From positions 7,801,501 to 7,865,500 of the forward strand of contig FSRD01000001.1 in assembly GCA_900129675.1 (NCBI GenBank): a stretch of 64,000 nt of DNA, given 5' to 3'. The position numbers were made by a program, and so were the translations under genes. This DNA comes from Bradyrhizobium erythrophlei. GTDB taxonomy: Bacteria; Pseudomonadota; Alphaproteobacteria; Rhizobiales; Xanthobacteraceae. The notes beneath the pieces were generated by a model. It saw only the letters and a list, made by a program, of their open reading frames with translations. It did not search any database and had not been told where the DNA came from. Positions 32,644 through 42,200 of the stretch are shown piece after piece (position 1 is the first letter of the stretch; the number at the start of each line of letters is the position of its first letter).

Positions 32644-33388
32644 GAGGCGTCACCTCGGTCGCAACGGGCGTCGGCTTCTTGCGGCGGATCAGCCACCATA
32701 CACCGGCAAGATCCATGATCCCGATCCATAGCCGGTCGAAGAAGCCGTAATTTGACACGCCGGAATGGCGCGGGCGGTCGATCACGTCGACATAGGCGAT
32801 ATCGAAACCTTCGCGGCGCATCAGCGCCGGCAGGAAGCGATGCAGTCCGTCGAAATAAGGCATCGACAGGAACGCTTCGCGCGGAAAGGCCTTCAGCCCG
32901 CAGCCGGTATCACGGGTGCCGTCGCTCAGGATCGCGCTGCGCACGGCGTTGGCGATCCGCGACTGCATTTTCTTGAAGCCGGTATCCTTGCGCCCTACGC
33001 GCTGGCCGGCGGCAAGACCGACGCGGCCGCCGCCATTCTCGATCGCCAAGATCAAATCAGGCAGGAATGCAGGATTGTTTTGCCCGTCGCCGTCGAGCGT
33101 CGCCACGATGGCGCCGCGCGCGGCGCGAACGCCGCTGCGCACCGCCGCCGATTGTCCGGTCGAATTGGCATGCCGAAGCTGCCTGAGATTTGGGCGCTGC
33201 TGCATGATCGCGGCAAGCCGCTCGGCAGTCGCATCGGTCGAACCGTCATTGACGTAGATGATCTCGTAGGCCCAGCGGCCGTCGAGCGCGCCTGTGATTT
33301 CGGCAATCAGCGGCGCGACATTATCCGCTTCGTTGCGCACGGGCACAACGATGGAAACGGTCACCGGAGCGGTGTCGGAAGCAGGCAA
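32636..33388 (-). CDS. Family 2 glycosyltransferase (DPM1/ArnC-like)
   Basis: The protein has about 250 residues. The frame extends far upstream only by antisensing the PAP2 gene and has no ATG near the true start; TTG 33388 gives the normal family length. It has VSIVVPVRNEADNVAPLIAE, YEIIYVNDGSTDAT, the DxD-type metal site ATLDGDGQNNPAFLP and GFKKMQSRIANAVRSAILSD. These enzymes load a sugar from a nucleotide donor onto undecaprenyl phosphate. With a GT39 enzyme upstream, it probably makes the lipid-linked sugar that enzyme uses. The start is uncertain. Confidence 0.82.
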   Translation of the reverse strand: MPASDTAPVTVSIVVPVRNEADNVAPLIAEITGALDGRWAYEIIYVNDGSTDATAERLAAIMQQRPNLRQLRHANSTGQSAAVRSGVRAARGAIVATLDGDGQNNPAFLPDLILAIENGGGRVGLAAGQRVGRKDTGFKKMQSRIANAVRSAILSDGTRDTGCGLKAFPREAFLSMPYFDGLHRFLPALMRREGFDIAYVDVIDRPRHSGVSNYGFFDRLWIGIMDLAGVWWLIRRKKPTPVATEVTPHD

Positions 33389-33474
33389 ATCGGCACTCTC
33401 GGCTTGGTTTTTGCTTGAGTTGGGTTTGAATCCGGCTGGAACCGCCTGGTCCGGCCGGTCGCGGCGTCCGCTTA

Positions 33475-34320
33475 TTATGGGGCGAAAGCGCCCCGGGCAA
33501 CCCTTTTGAGGCGCCCTGGGGAGGGTCCGGTCAGCGCCACGATGCTGCCGTCCCGATGGATCGAAAAGCCCAGCCGGCGGGCCGCAAACCAGTACCGCAC
33601 GGCCATCGCGCCGGTGATGCCGACCAGTGCCCCGGCAACGACATCGCTTGGGTGATGGGCCAGCAGGACAAGGCGGGTTGCCGCGATCACAAGCGCGTAG
33701 GCGATCATCGCGATCCGCGCCCGCGGCCAGATTGCGGCAACGGCGAAGGCCAACGCGAAGGCCGTCGTCGCATGCCCGGAGGGAAAGCTGGAATAGGCTT
33801 CGGTGCCGGCGAAGTGCGAAAAGTTGAAAGCATTGGCGTGGCCCCCGACGAACGGCCGACCGCGGCCGACGACCCATTTGATCAATTCGCCCGCCAGAAC
33901 CGACACCAGCACCGCAAAAAACACGAATTGCAGACGGGTCCCCAAACCCAGCAACAGCGATCGCTGGATTCCCCGCAGGCCGGGTGCAACGACCGCGACC
34001 GCGATCAGCAGCCCGCCCAGCGCCCCCAGCACGTAAATATCCTTGCCGAAGTCGGTCAGGATCCGAACCGGCCAAAGCCCGGGGGTGCCGCGCGGCGGCA
34101 TCAACCCGATCTCGCGCACGTCAAGCGCATACATCAGCGCGACGATGGCGACGCCGACGATGGCCATCAGCAGCACCGCATGACGCGCGGACCGGCGTGC
34201 GGCTTCCGCACGGCGCGAATGCGACGGCGCGCGCACGATCTGGGCAAGCGACAGCCATGCAAGCGTGCCGAGGCGCGAAAAATAATTTGCGTGTTCGCCG
34301 GTGGTCGAAAGCTCGGACAT
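33475..34320 (-). CDS. PAP2-family membrane phosphatase
   Basis: The protein has 281 residues from ATG 34320, two bases before the end of the GT39 gene. The three phosphatase motifs are present: KWVVGRGRPF, FPSGHATTAF and ATRLVLLAHHPSDVV. Several TM helices surround them. Family members hydrolyse undecaprenyl pyrophosphate, lipid A 1-phosphate or phosphatidate. Its place in the cluster suggests recycling of undecaprenyl carrier or lipid A dephosphorylation before sugar addition. Confidence 0.88.
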   Translation of the reverse strand: MSELSTTGEHANYFSRLGTLAWLSLAQIVRAPSHSRRAEAARRSARHAVLLMAIVGVAIVALMYALDVREIGLMPPRGTPGLWPVRILTDFGKDIYVLGALGGLLIAVAVVAPGLRGIQRSLLLGLGTRLQFVFFAVLVSVLAGELIKWVVGRGRPFVGGHANAFNFSHFAGTEAYSSFPSGHATTAFALAFAVAAIWPRARIAMIAYALVIAATRLVLLAHHPSDVVAGALVGITGAMAVRYWFAARRLGFSIHRDGSIVALTGPSPGRLKRVARGAFAP

Positions 34321-34321
34321 C

Positions 34322-36064
34322 CTATTCCGTGCCCTCGGAACGGAAGATGGCGATCGAAACCGCCCGGCCCTGTGAAATGTTATAGCCATCGATGCGGGTC
34401 GGCGCGTTGTAGCGCAGCCCGATGGCTTCGGCGCGCTGGATAAAACTGCGTTCGGAGCGCGATTCCACCAGTCCGAATCGGCAACTGCCCTGCGCCAGAA
34501 AATCCGCCGCACCGGACCCATCGGTCAGCAGGGTGTCGGTGCCGGTCATGAAGACCAGACTCGGCTCCTGAAAGCCCGCCGCCGCGGCTTTGGGTCCGAC
34601 GCAGACCACATTGCGCAGCGCGCGCGCCACTTCGGCGCTCGGAAACAGCGTCGTCAGCGACGGTATCACCACGCCATAGACTCCCGCCGCCAGCAGCGCC
34701 GCAGCAATAACGGCATTCAACAGCGACCGCTCGGCGCGGCTTTCTTCGAACAGCCACCAGGCGACCAGGCCGAAGATCATCGCCACGGCCAGCAGCGGCC
34801 ATGCCGGAAACACCGGCTGATGCGTCAGCTTGATGGCGGCGACGATGGCAATCACCGCGGCGATCGCCGGGATCGCGAACCACCAGGCCGCGCCGCGGAT
34901 CAGCCAGGATCGCGACAGCACCCGCCGTTCCAGCGCGCCGACGGTCAGGATCGCAATCGCCGGATAGAGCGGCAGGACGTAATGCGGCAGCTTGGTCAGC
35001 ACGGCTTCGAAGACGATCCAGGATGGGATCAGCCATGCCAGCAGAAATTGCGCGCCGGGCTCCCGCCGCGCCCGCCAGACCGCCGGCGCCGCCATCCCGG
35101 CGAGCGGCGCGCCCGGCCAGAACGTCACCCAGAACAGCAGCAGATACAGTCCGGGCGGCGCGCCATGGGATTCCTGCGCGGCGAGCTTGCTCAACATGTC
35201 GCCGCCGATCGAATCGGCGAAAAATGCGTCGCCCGCGCGCCAGAAGATCGCGACGAACCACGGCAGCACGAGAACCAGCAGCCACGTCAGGCCCCATACC
35301 GGGCGCATGCGCCACAACCAGACCGCCGAGCGGTCAAGGATCGCGAGCGCGGCGATGGTCAGCCCGACGAACATCAGGATCAGCGGCCCCTTGAGCAGAA
35401 TGCCTCCGGCCAGCGCGGTCCAGAATATCGCCGGCGAGCTCCATGGCGGACGTGCCGGATCCTCGCCGCGTTGCCAGGACAGATACACCCGCGCCATCGC
35501 GCCCATTGCGGCGACGACGGTGAGCAGCAGCATTGCATCGGTCTTCGCCAACCGCGCTTCGCCGCCGAGCAGAACGCAGCTGCATATCATCAGGGCGGCC
35601 AAGGCCGCCCCGCGCCGTGTCACGAAGGTGAGCGCGGCCCAGTAGGTCAGCAAGACAGCGCCGATCGCGCCGATCAGGGACGGCACCCGGTAAAGCCAGA
35701 TGCGCAGCTGTGCCCGCGGCAGGCCCAGCTGGGATGCGGTCTCGACCGCGGCCGATTGCAGCCAGTAGATCCCGACCGGCTTCTTGTAGCGGACATCGTC
35801 CTGAAAGCGGATATCGACGAAATCGCCGGTTTCGACCATCTGTTTGGTCGCCTGCGCGAACCGCGCCTCATCCCGGTCGATCGGCGGAATGGTGAAAAAG
35901 CCGGGCAGGAAAAACACCAGCCCGACCAGCGTCAGGAACACCATCGCGCGCAGATGACTGGCCGTGGCAAAGTCGAACGCAGCGAGCAGCCTGCGGCTGG
36001 AATTCGCAGGTTTCACAGACTGTTGGCCTGCTCCAAAACGCCTGACCTGAACGGGTTCAACCAT
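34322..36064 (-). CDS. Family 39 glycosyltransferase (ArnT-like)
   Basis: The protein has 580 residues and is polytopic. An N-terminal TM is followed by the catalytic first periplasmic loop IPPIDRDEARFAQATKQMVE (acidic Asp-Glu) and RYKKPVGIYWLQSAAVETAS, then about ten TM helices. ArnT-type enzymes transfer a sugar from undecaprenyl phosphate to lipid A on the periplasmic side. In Bradyrhizobium the lipid A carries hexoses and uronic acids; which sugar is moved here is unknown. It is the first gene of a five-gene operon. Confidence 0.85.
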   Translation of the reverse strand: MVEPVQVRRFGAGQQSVKPANSSRRLLAAFDFATASHLRAMVFLTLVGLVFFLPGFFTIPPIDRDEARFAQATKQMVETGDFVDIRFQDDVRYKKPVGIYWLQSAAVETASQLGLPRAQLRIWLYRVPSLIGAIGAVLLTYWAALTFVTRRGAALAALMICSCVLLGGEARLAKTDAMLLLTVVAAMGAMARVYLSWQRGEDPARPPWSSPAIFWTALAGGILLKGPLILMFVGLTIAALAILDRSAVWLWRMRPVWGLTWLLVLVLPWFVAIFWRAGDAFFADSIGGDMLSKLAAQESHGAPPGLYLLLFWVTFWPGAPLAGMAAPAVWRARREPGAQFLLAWLIPSWIVFEAVLTKLPHYVLPLYPAIAILTVGALERRVLSRSWLIRGAAWWFAIPAIAAVIAIVAAIKLTHQPVFPAWPLLAVAMIFGLVAWWLFEESRAERSLLNAVIAAALLAAGVYGVVIPSLTTLFPSAEVARALRNVVCVGPKAAAAGFQEPSLVFMTGTDTLLTDGSGAADFLAQGSCRFGLVESRSERSFIQRAEAIGLRYNAPTRIDGYNISQGRAVSIAIFRSEGTE

Positions 36065-36213
36065 CTTGTTCGCATACGATGAAACCGCACTGCAAACAAC
36101 ACCACAGTTCCATCTAATCTGCGGTCTCCCCGACCTTGTCCGGCCGCCGGGGAAGTTTTAAGAGAGCGTAAAGGGCGACAGGCGCCCGACCCCTCAAACG
36201 TGGCGCTAATAAG

Positions 36214-37032
36214 ATGGCAATCGGTGACTACATCAGCCGCAAGCGCGCACGGCGTTTCGCAATCGCCCTGATCGTGCTGGTTCCGGCGCTGTATTTTGCG
36301 CCCTATGTCACGCTGTTCTTCATTGCCTGCGGCGCGCTCGATATCAGCCGCCATTTCAAGGTCACGCCCGACATGGCCGAGAAGTATTTTCTCGGCAATG
36401 GTATCCCGACCTGGCTGCTGTCCCCGATCAACCTGTTCGCCGACATGCTGTCGGCGCGCAACCTCGGCATGTACCGGCTGGAGGATCTGCCGGCGGAGCA
36501 CCGTGCGGAGATCGAGGCCTGCGTGAAGGCTTTCGTCGACAATGGCGACCTGATCAAGGCCCGCGTCTCCGAAGTGCTCGGCGACAAGAAGCGCGGCATG
36601 CTGACGTTCAAATGGTACGCCAAACAGCAGGACATCACGGTGCGGATTCCCGCCTTCGAGCAGGAATATCGCCACATCAAGACCATTGCGGTGTCGGTGT
36701 TCAACACCCGCGAAAAAACCTCATGGCATTTCGGGCCGCTGCGCCTGACCTTCCGCGTGCTCTACAACCTCGATCCGGTCGACAGCGATCAGGTCTTCAT
36801 CAATGTCGACGACAAGACCCACTTCTGGAACAAGCAGCCGCTGTTCGTATTCGACGACACGTTGTTCCATCGCTCCGTGAACGACGTCGACCAGGCGCGC
36901 TACTGCCTGTTCATGGACATCGTGCGGCCGAACCATCTGCAGCCCGTATTCGACGCCGCCGTCGCCGGTGCGGCACTGGTCGCATCCTCGTTCAAGACGG
37001 TTTTCTACAAGAACTGGTCGTTCATTCGCTGA
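36214..37032 (+). CDS. LpxO-like aspartyl/asparaginyl beta-hydroxylase
   Basis: The protein has 272 residues. An N-terminal membrane anchor (FAIALIVLVPALYFAPYVTL) is followed by a 2-oxoglutarate/Fe(II) dioxygenase domain with WHFGPLRLTFRVLYNLDPVD, INVDDKTHFWNKQPLFVFDD and TLFHRSVNDVDQARYCLFMD. The spacing fits the LpxO/AspH family, whose membrane members hydroxylate lipid A acyl chains. Divergence from the GT39-led cluster supports a lipid A role. The exact iron ligands cannot be fixed by eye. Confidence 0.8.
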   Translation: MAIGDYISRKRARRFAIALIVLVPALYFAPYVTLFFIACGALDISRHFKVTPDMAEKYFLGNGIPTWLLSPINLFADMLSARNLGMYRLEDLPAEHRAEIEACVKAFVDNGDLIKARVSEVLGDKKRGMLTFKWYAKQQDITVRIPAFEQEYRHIKTIAVSVFNTREKTSWHFGPLRLTFRVLYNLDPVDSDQVFINVDDKTHFWNKQPLFVFDDTLFHRSVNDVDQARYCLFMDIVRPNHLQPVFDAAVAGAALVASSFKTVFYKNWSFIR

Positions 37033-37044
37033 GCCGCGGATAAC

Positions 37045-39273
37045 TCACTGCACGCGGATCACGACCGTATCCGCGGCACCCGTCGCATCGATCACGGTCA
37101 ACCGGGCAAAACCCGGTCCGGGCGGATCGATCAGGCGCTGGCGGCGGCTGTCGATATCGCCGACGGAAACGCCGTTCACCATCATGGTCAGCGGCAGCAC
37201 GCCGCCGGCAATCTTGACCGGCATCGCCGCGAACCGACCGTCATCGGAACGATCGACGTCGATCCGCGAGCCATTCAGCGGAAACTGGATGTGCGGCGCC
37301 TGATCGCTGCCGGTCCGCACCAGTTCTCCGACGGCGCGGAACCGCCGCAGCGGCAGCAGTAGTTTGGCGTTGCTCGCAACCAGCACGCCCTTCGGCGGCT
37401 TCGGCAATGCGGCGGGGATTTTGCCGGTGCGCGCAAACGCATCGAACAGGATCGGCGCCGCGGCGGTGCGGCCGATCAGCCCCGGCACCGGCGCGCCATC
37501 GGGACGCCCGACCCAGACGCCGATGGTGATGCGGCCATCGAAGCCGACCGACCAGGCGTCGCGATAGCCGTAACTGGTGCCGGTCTTGAACGCGATCCGG
37601 TTGTGCACGCCGTTTTCCGGCGGCGGGGTGCCGATCAGGACGTTGCCGACCTGCCAGGCTGCGGCCTGATCCATCAGGCGCAGGGGATCGCGCTCGTCCT
37701 TGGCCAGCATGATCTCACGCAGCGGCCGCGTGGTGCCAAGCCGCGCCAGCCCGGAATAGAGCTGCGCCAGATCCTGCAGGGTGACGCCGACGCCGCCGAG
37801 TCCCATGGCCAGCCCCGGCGCCTCGTCTTTCGGAAGCACCAGATTACCGCCCGCCTGCTTCAGACGCGACGACAGCCGGCTGGCGCCGACGCGGTCGAGC
37901 AGCGCAATCGCGGGCACGTTCAGGGAAAGCTGCAACGCCTTGCGCACCGGCACCGTGCCCTGAAAGGTCATGTCGAAATTTTCCGGCGCGTAGGAGCCGA
38001 AGCGGATCGGTCGGTCGTCGATCAGGCTTTCCGGGTGCACAAAACCGTCTTCGAACGCGAGGCCATAGATGAACGGTTTCAGCGTCGATCCGGGCGAGCG
38101 CAGCGCGCGGGTCATGTCGACCTGCCCGGCCCGCCGTTCGTCGAAATAATTCGGCGAGCCGACCCGCGCCAGCACATCGCCGCTATCATTGTCGACCGCG
38201 ATTAACGCTACCGAAATATTCGGCCCCTGCGCAATCGCACGATCGCGCGCCAAGGCCTCCAGCGTTTTCTGCAGGCTCGAATCCAGCGTCAGCCGGATGA
38301 CCGGCGTATCCTTCATCGTCGCGATCGCCGCATCGGAGGAATGCGGCGCCAGGATCGGCATCTGTTTCCGCAGCCGTGGCACCGGCACCGCCCTGGCTTG
38401 AACCGCATCGTCCGCCGAGATGATCTGGTCTTCCACCATGCGGTCGAGCACGCGATCCCGCGCTGCGCGCGCGCGATCGGGATAACGGTCCAGCCGCCGC
38501 GTTTCCGGCGATTGCGGCAGCGCGACCAATAGCGCGGACTCCGCCAGCGACAGCCGTTTCGGCTCCTTGCCGAAATAGGCGATCGAGGCGGCGCGCACGC
38601 CCTCGAGATTGCCGCCGAACGGCGCCAGCGCCAGATAGAGATCAAGGATCTCGTCCTTGTTCAATTGCCGCTCGATCTGGAACGCGCGCACGACCTGGCG
38701 CAGCTTGGCGTAAACCGAGCGTTCGCGCCGCGGCTCCATCAGCCGCGCCAATTGCATCGTGATCGTCGAGCCGCCGGAAACGATGTGGCCGCTGGTCACG
38801 AGTTGAAATGCCGCGCGGCCGAGCGCCAGCGGATCGACGCCGCCATGCGAATAGAAGCGCCGGTCCTCGTAAGCGAACAGCAGTTTCAGATATCCGGGAT
38901 CGATCGCGGTTTGGGCATCGACCGGCAGCCGCCAGCGGCCGTCCGCCATGGCGTAGGCGCGCAACAGTTTGCCGTTGCGGTCGACGATGGTGGTGGAGAC
39001 TTGCCTGGCCTGATCGAGCGGCAGCGGGCCGAGTGAGTAGACCCAGGCGGCGAAGGCGACCGCGGCGACGCAAACAATTGCAAAAGAGAAGGCAGCGATA
39101 CGAAAAGCGCGCCGTTTAAGAACACCGTCATGGCCGGGCTTGACCCGGCCATCCACGTCTTCCCGATTGGGACCCAAAGTCGTGGATGCCCGGGTCATCT
39201 GGCGCGAAGACGGCGCTTCGCGCCTTTCGCCCGGGCATGACGAAGATTGTTGTTGGCTCCGCTCCTCACTCAT
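37045..39273 (-). CDS. pbpC: Penicillin-binding protein 1C
   Basis: The protein has 742 residues. It has a TM near 56-80, a transglycosylase domain (FAYEDRRFYSHGGVDPLALG, GGSTITMQLARLM), a transpeptidase domain with SPGSTLKPFIYG (Ser nucleophile), SLN and FKTGTSYGYRD (KTG), and a C-terminal PBP1C domain. It polymerises and crosslinks murein. The start is tied to the preceding gene by an ATGA overlap, but residues about 10-49 are translated from a REP-like palindrome (39127-39245), an odd cytoplasmic insertion. Pairing with alpha-2-macroglobulin is the conserved yfhM-pbpC arrangement for wall repair after attack. Confidence 0.92.
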   Translation of the reverse strand: MSEERSQQQSSSCPGERREAPSSRQMTRASTTLGPNREDVDGRVKPGHDGVLKRRAFRIAAFSFAIVCVAAVAFAAWVYSLGPLPLDQARQVSTTIVDRNGKLLRAYAMADGRWRLPVDAQTAIDPGYLKLLFAYEDRRFYSHGGVDPLALGRAAFQLVTSGHIVSGGSTITMQLARLMEPRRERSVYAKLRQVVRAFQIERQLNKDEILDLYLALAPFGGNLEGVRAASIAYFGKEPKRLSLAESALLVALPQSPETRRLDRYPDRARAARDRVLDRMVEDQIISADDAVQARAVPVPRLRKQMPILAPHSSDAAIATMKDTPVIRLTLDSSLQKTLEALARDRAIAQGPNISVALIAVDNDSGDVLARVGSPNYFDERRAGQVDMTRALRSPGSTLKPFIYGLAFEDGFVHPESLIDDRPIRFGSYAPENFDMTFQGTVPVRKALQLSLNVPAIALLDRVGASRLSSRLKQAGGNLVLPKDEAPGLAMGLGGVGVTLQDLAQLYSGLARLGTTRPLREIMLAKDERDPLRLMDQAAAWQVGNVLIGTPPPENGVHNRIAFKTGTSYGYRDAWSVGFDGRITIGVWVGRPDGAPVPGLIGRTAAAPILFDAFARTGKIPAALPKPPKGVLVASNAKLLLPLRRFRAVGELVRTGSDQAPHIQFPLNGSRIDVDRSDDGRFAAMPVKIAGGVLPLTMMVNGVSVGDIDSRRQRLIDPPGPGFARLTVIDATGAADTVVIRVQ
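39127..39245. repeat. REP-like double hairpin inside the pbpC reading frame
   Basis: Hairpin 1 pairs ATGGCCGGG (39130-39138) with CCCGGCCAT (39144-39152). Hairpin 2 pairs ATGCCCGGG (39186-39194) with CCCGGGCAT near 39230-39239 and includes an inner stem GGCGCGAAG/CTTCGCGCC. Such elements are normally intergenic in Bradyrhizobium; here the frame stays open through it. Confidence 0.75.
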
Positions 39274-42200
39274 TTCGCCGGCCGCACCTCGACTGTGCCG
39301 GTGCCGGACCGGCCGTAGCGCGAGGGATTGTACATGTCCTCGACATAGGCCTGCGGCAGCACGTATTTGCCGGGCGATACCGCGCGCACCACATAGGCGA
39401 CGGTGAACACCGCCTTGTCGTCGCTGGCGCGGTCGATCGCCGCGGTGAAGCGGTCATCACGGAACTCGGTATTTTCCGGCTCCTCGCCATCCTCGATCCA
39501 GTCGAGCGTGCCGGAGTCGCCGGACGACACCAGATGCGGGTTGTCGATCTCGAGACCGGCCGGCAGATAATCGGACACCATGATGTGCCCGAATTCCGGC
39601 TTGGCCTCGGTGACCTTCAAGACCACCGCGAAGCGATCGTTCTGCCTAGCCTTGGTGACATCGGCCGGCTTGCCGTCGAGCGTGAAATAACTGCGCTCGA
39701 TCTTGAAGCCGTTCGATGCCGCGGGCTCCGGCGTGACCGGCGAACCCGACACCGAGACCACCGCCTGTACCGGCGCATCGCCGGTGTTGGTGATCTTGAC
39801 CGGCTTTCCCGCCATCGCTTCCGCCTTGTAGCTGCGATAGAGCGCGGTCTTGATCGGCTGCCCGTCGACGTCGAGGCTCAGCGTCTCCTTCGCCAGCGCG
39901 CGCGCTGCCAGCACCATCCACGCATTTTCCTGCGTCGAGGTGTAAGGCGTAAGCCCCCGCGCCGCTTCGACCCGCAAAACCGCCTGCGTCAGCGTCGCCC
40001 GCGGGGCGTTGCCTTCGCTGGCGAGCGAAACCAGTGCCGCGGCATCGCGCAGCGCCGAGCCGTAGTCAACCCGGCCGAACTCGATCACGGGCTTTGGCGC
40101 CAGCGCCTCGAGCGCGGCGCCATAGACCCGTTCCGCCCTCGCCTTGTCGCCGACCAAGGCCAGCGCCGCCGCCAGTTGCGATTTTGCAATCGGCGTCGCC
40201 AGATTGCCGAGCTTGGTGTCGGCGAGATAGCGGAGGTCGCCGATCGGGGCGGCGCCGTTGCGGGCGAGCACATAGAGGCCGTAGGCCAGATCGCGGCCGC
40301 CGTCCTTTTCCGGCTCGTTGGCGTTGACCACGGCGTTGCGGATGCGGTCGAGCGCGTTCTTGAACAGCACGTCCGGCACCGCAAAGCCCTTTTCACGGGC
40401 GCGGGTCAGGAAGTCGGTGACGTAGGCATCGAGCCAGGCGTCATCGCCGCCGGCCGACCACAGCCCGAACGAGCCGTTCGAGCCCTGCCGCGCCAGCAGC
40501 CGGTCGATGGCGTCCTTGATGCGCTCATCGACCGCTGTGTCCATCGCCAGATGGGCGCCGGCCGCGAGATCATTGACGTACAATAGCGGCAGCGCGCGGC
40601 TGGTGATCTGCTCGGAACAGCCGTGCGGATAGCGATCGAGCGCCTTCAGGATGGTCGCGGCATCGAGCGCGGTGGACAGGCTCGCCGACAGCGAGACGCT
40701 GCCGGTGCCCGGGACCAGATCGGAGAACATGTCCGACGTCAGCGTCAGGCTTTCGCCTTTTGCAAGAGTCCGGATCGAGCGCCGCGCCAGGATCTGCGTC
40801 GCCGCCTTGACGTCGAGCGCATAATGCCGCGCCAGCGCCAACCCGTTCGGCCCTGTGATGTCGACGTCGATATTGGCGGTGCCGGCACCGCCGGCATCGA
40901 GCGCCAGCGCCATCGAGGTCCGCTGCCTGGCCGCGAGTTTTGCAGTCGTGGTCGGATTGCCCGTCACCTTCACCGGGCCCGATGTCCTGACGTTGATCGC
41001 GTAATCGCCGGGTGCGCCTTCGACATTGTCGAGGTCGATGCTCATGGTGCCGTGGTCGCCATTGAGCAGGAAGCGCGGCAACGTCGCCGTCAGCACCACG
41101 GGATCGCGCACGATGACATCGGTGGTGGCCCGGCCGACCTTGGTCGAACTCCACGCCACCGCCATTAGCCGCGCGGTGCCGGCGAATTCCGGAATGTCGA
41201 AACTGATCTCGGCTGACCCGTCAGGCCCAACCGTGACAATGCCGGAGTACAGCGCCAGCGGCTTTTGCGTGGGCGGATTGCCCTGCAGCTCGGCGCCGCC
41301 GGAATCGCCACCGGTCTTGAGCTGGCCGCGCGTGCCCTGCATGCCGTCGATCAATTGCCCGTAGAGGTCGCGGATCTCAGAGGTCAGGCGGCGCTGGCCG
41401 AGATAATAGTCGTCCGGCGCCGGCGGCTTGTAATTGGTCAGATTGAGAATGCCGACATCGACCGCGGCGACCACGATCTTGGCGTCCTCGCCGGGGTTGA
41501 GCCCGCCGAGCTTGACGGGAATCTTAAGCGCGGTGCCCGGGCGTACGAGCGCCGGCGGCGACAGATCGACCTGCAGCGTGCGGGTCTTCTTGTCGATGCC
41601 GAACCATTTCAAGCCGATGGCCCTTCCGGGCATCCGCAGCGCCGCGGCATCGAGCGGCCGGCGCAAGGTCGCCAGCACATAGGCGCCGGCCCCCCAATCC
41701 TTTCCGACGGCAATCTTGACCTGCTGGGTGCCTTCCTTGACGTCGGTGGTCTGCGTCGTCAGCAGGCGGTCGCCGAGCACGTTGATGGTGAGCTTGCCGG
41801 CCGAGCGGGCATTGACCGACACCACCATGGTGTCGCCGGACGCGTATTCCGGCTTGTCGATCGAGGTCTCCAGCAGGTCCGGCGTGTCGGCGCTGCCGTC
41901 GGAATACCAGCCGACATCGAACTGCACCGAGGTCACCGGCCCGTCCGCATCTGATGATTTGACGTCGAGGCGGTAGCGGCCGGGCTGCGGCGCCAGCGTG
42001 ACGCGCGACGGCTTGTCGGCCGCCAGCTTCAGATCGCCATCGGCAACGCGGCTGGTCGATTTGACCGGCTCATATTCCCAGGATGAGTTCTGGCGGTACC
42101 ATTGATAGCGGGATTCCATCTTGAGCAGTTCGTAGCGCAGGCCGTCGCGCGGCAATTGCTTGCCGTCGGGGGCGACGAACACCACCTCGAATTCGGCCTT

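Noticed and set aside
33389..34075. N-terminal extension of the GT2 frame
   Set aside because: This part antisenses/overlaps the PAP2 gene out of frame and would more than double the normal length of the family.
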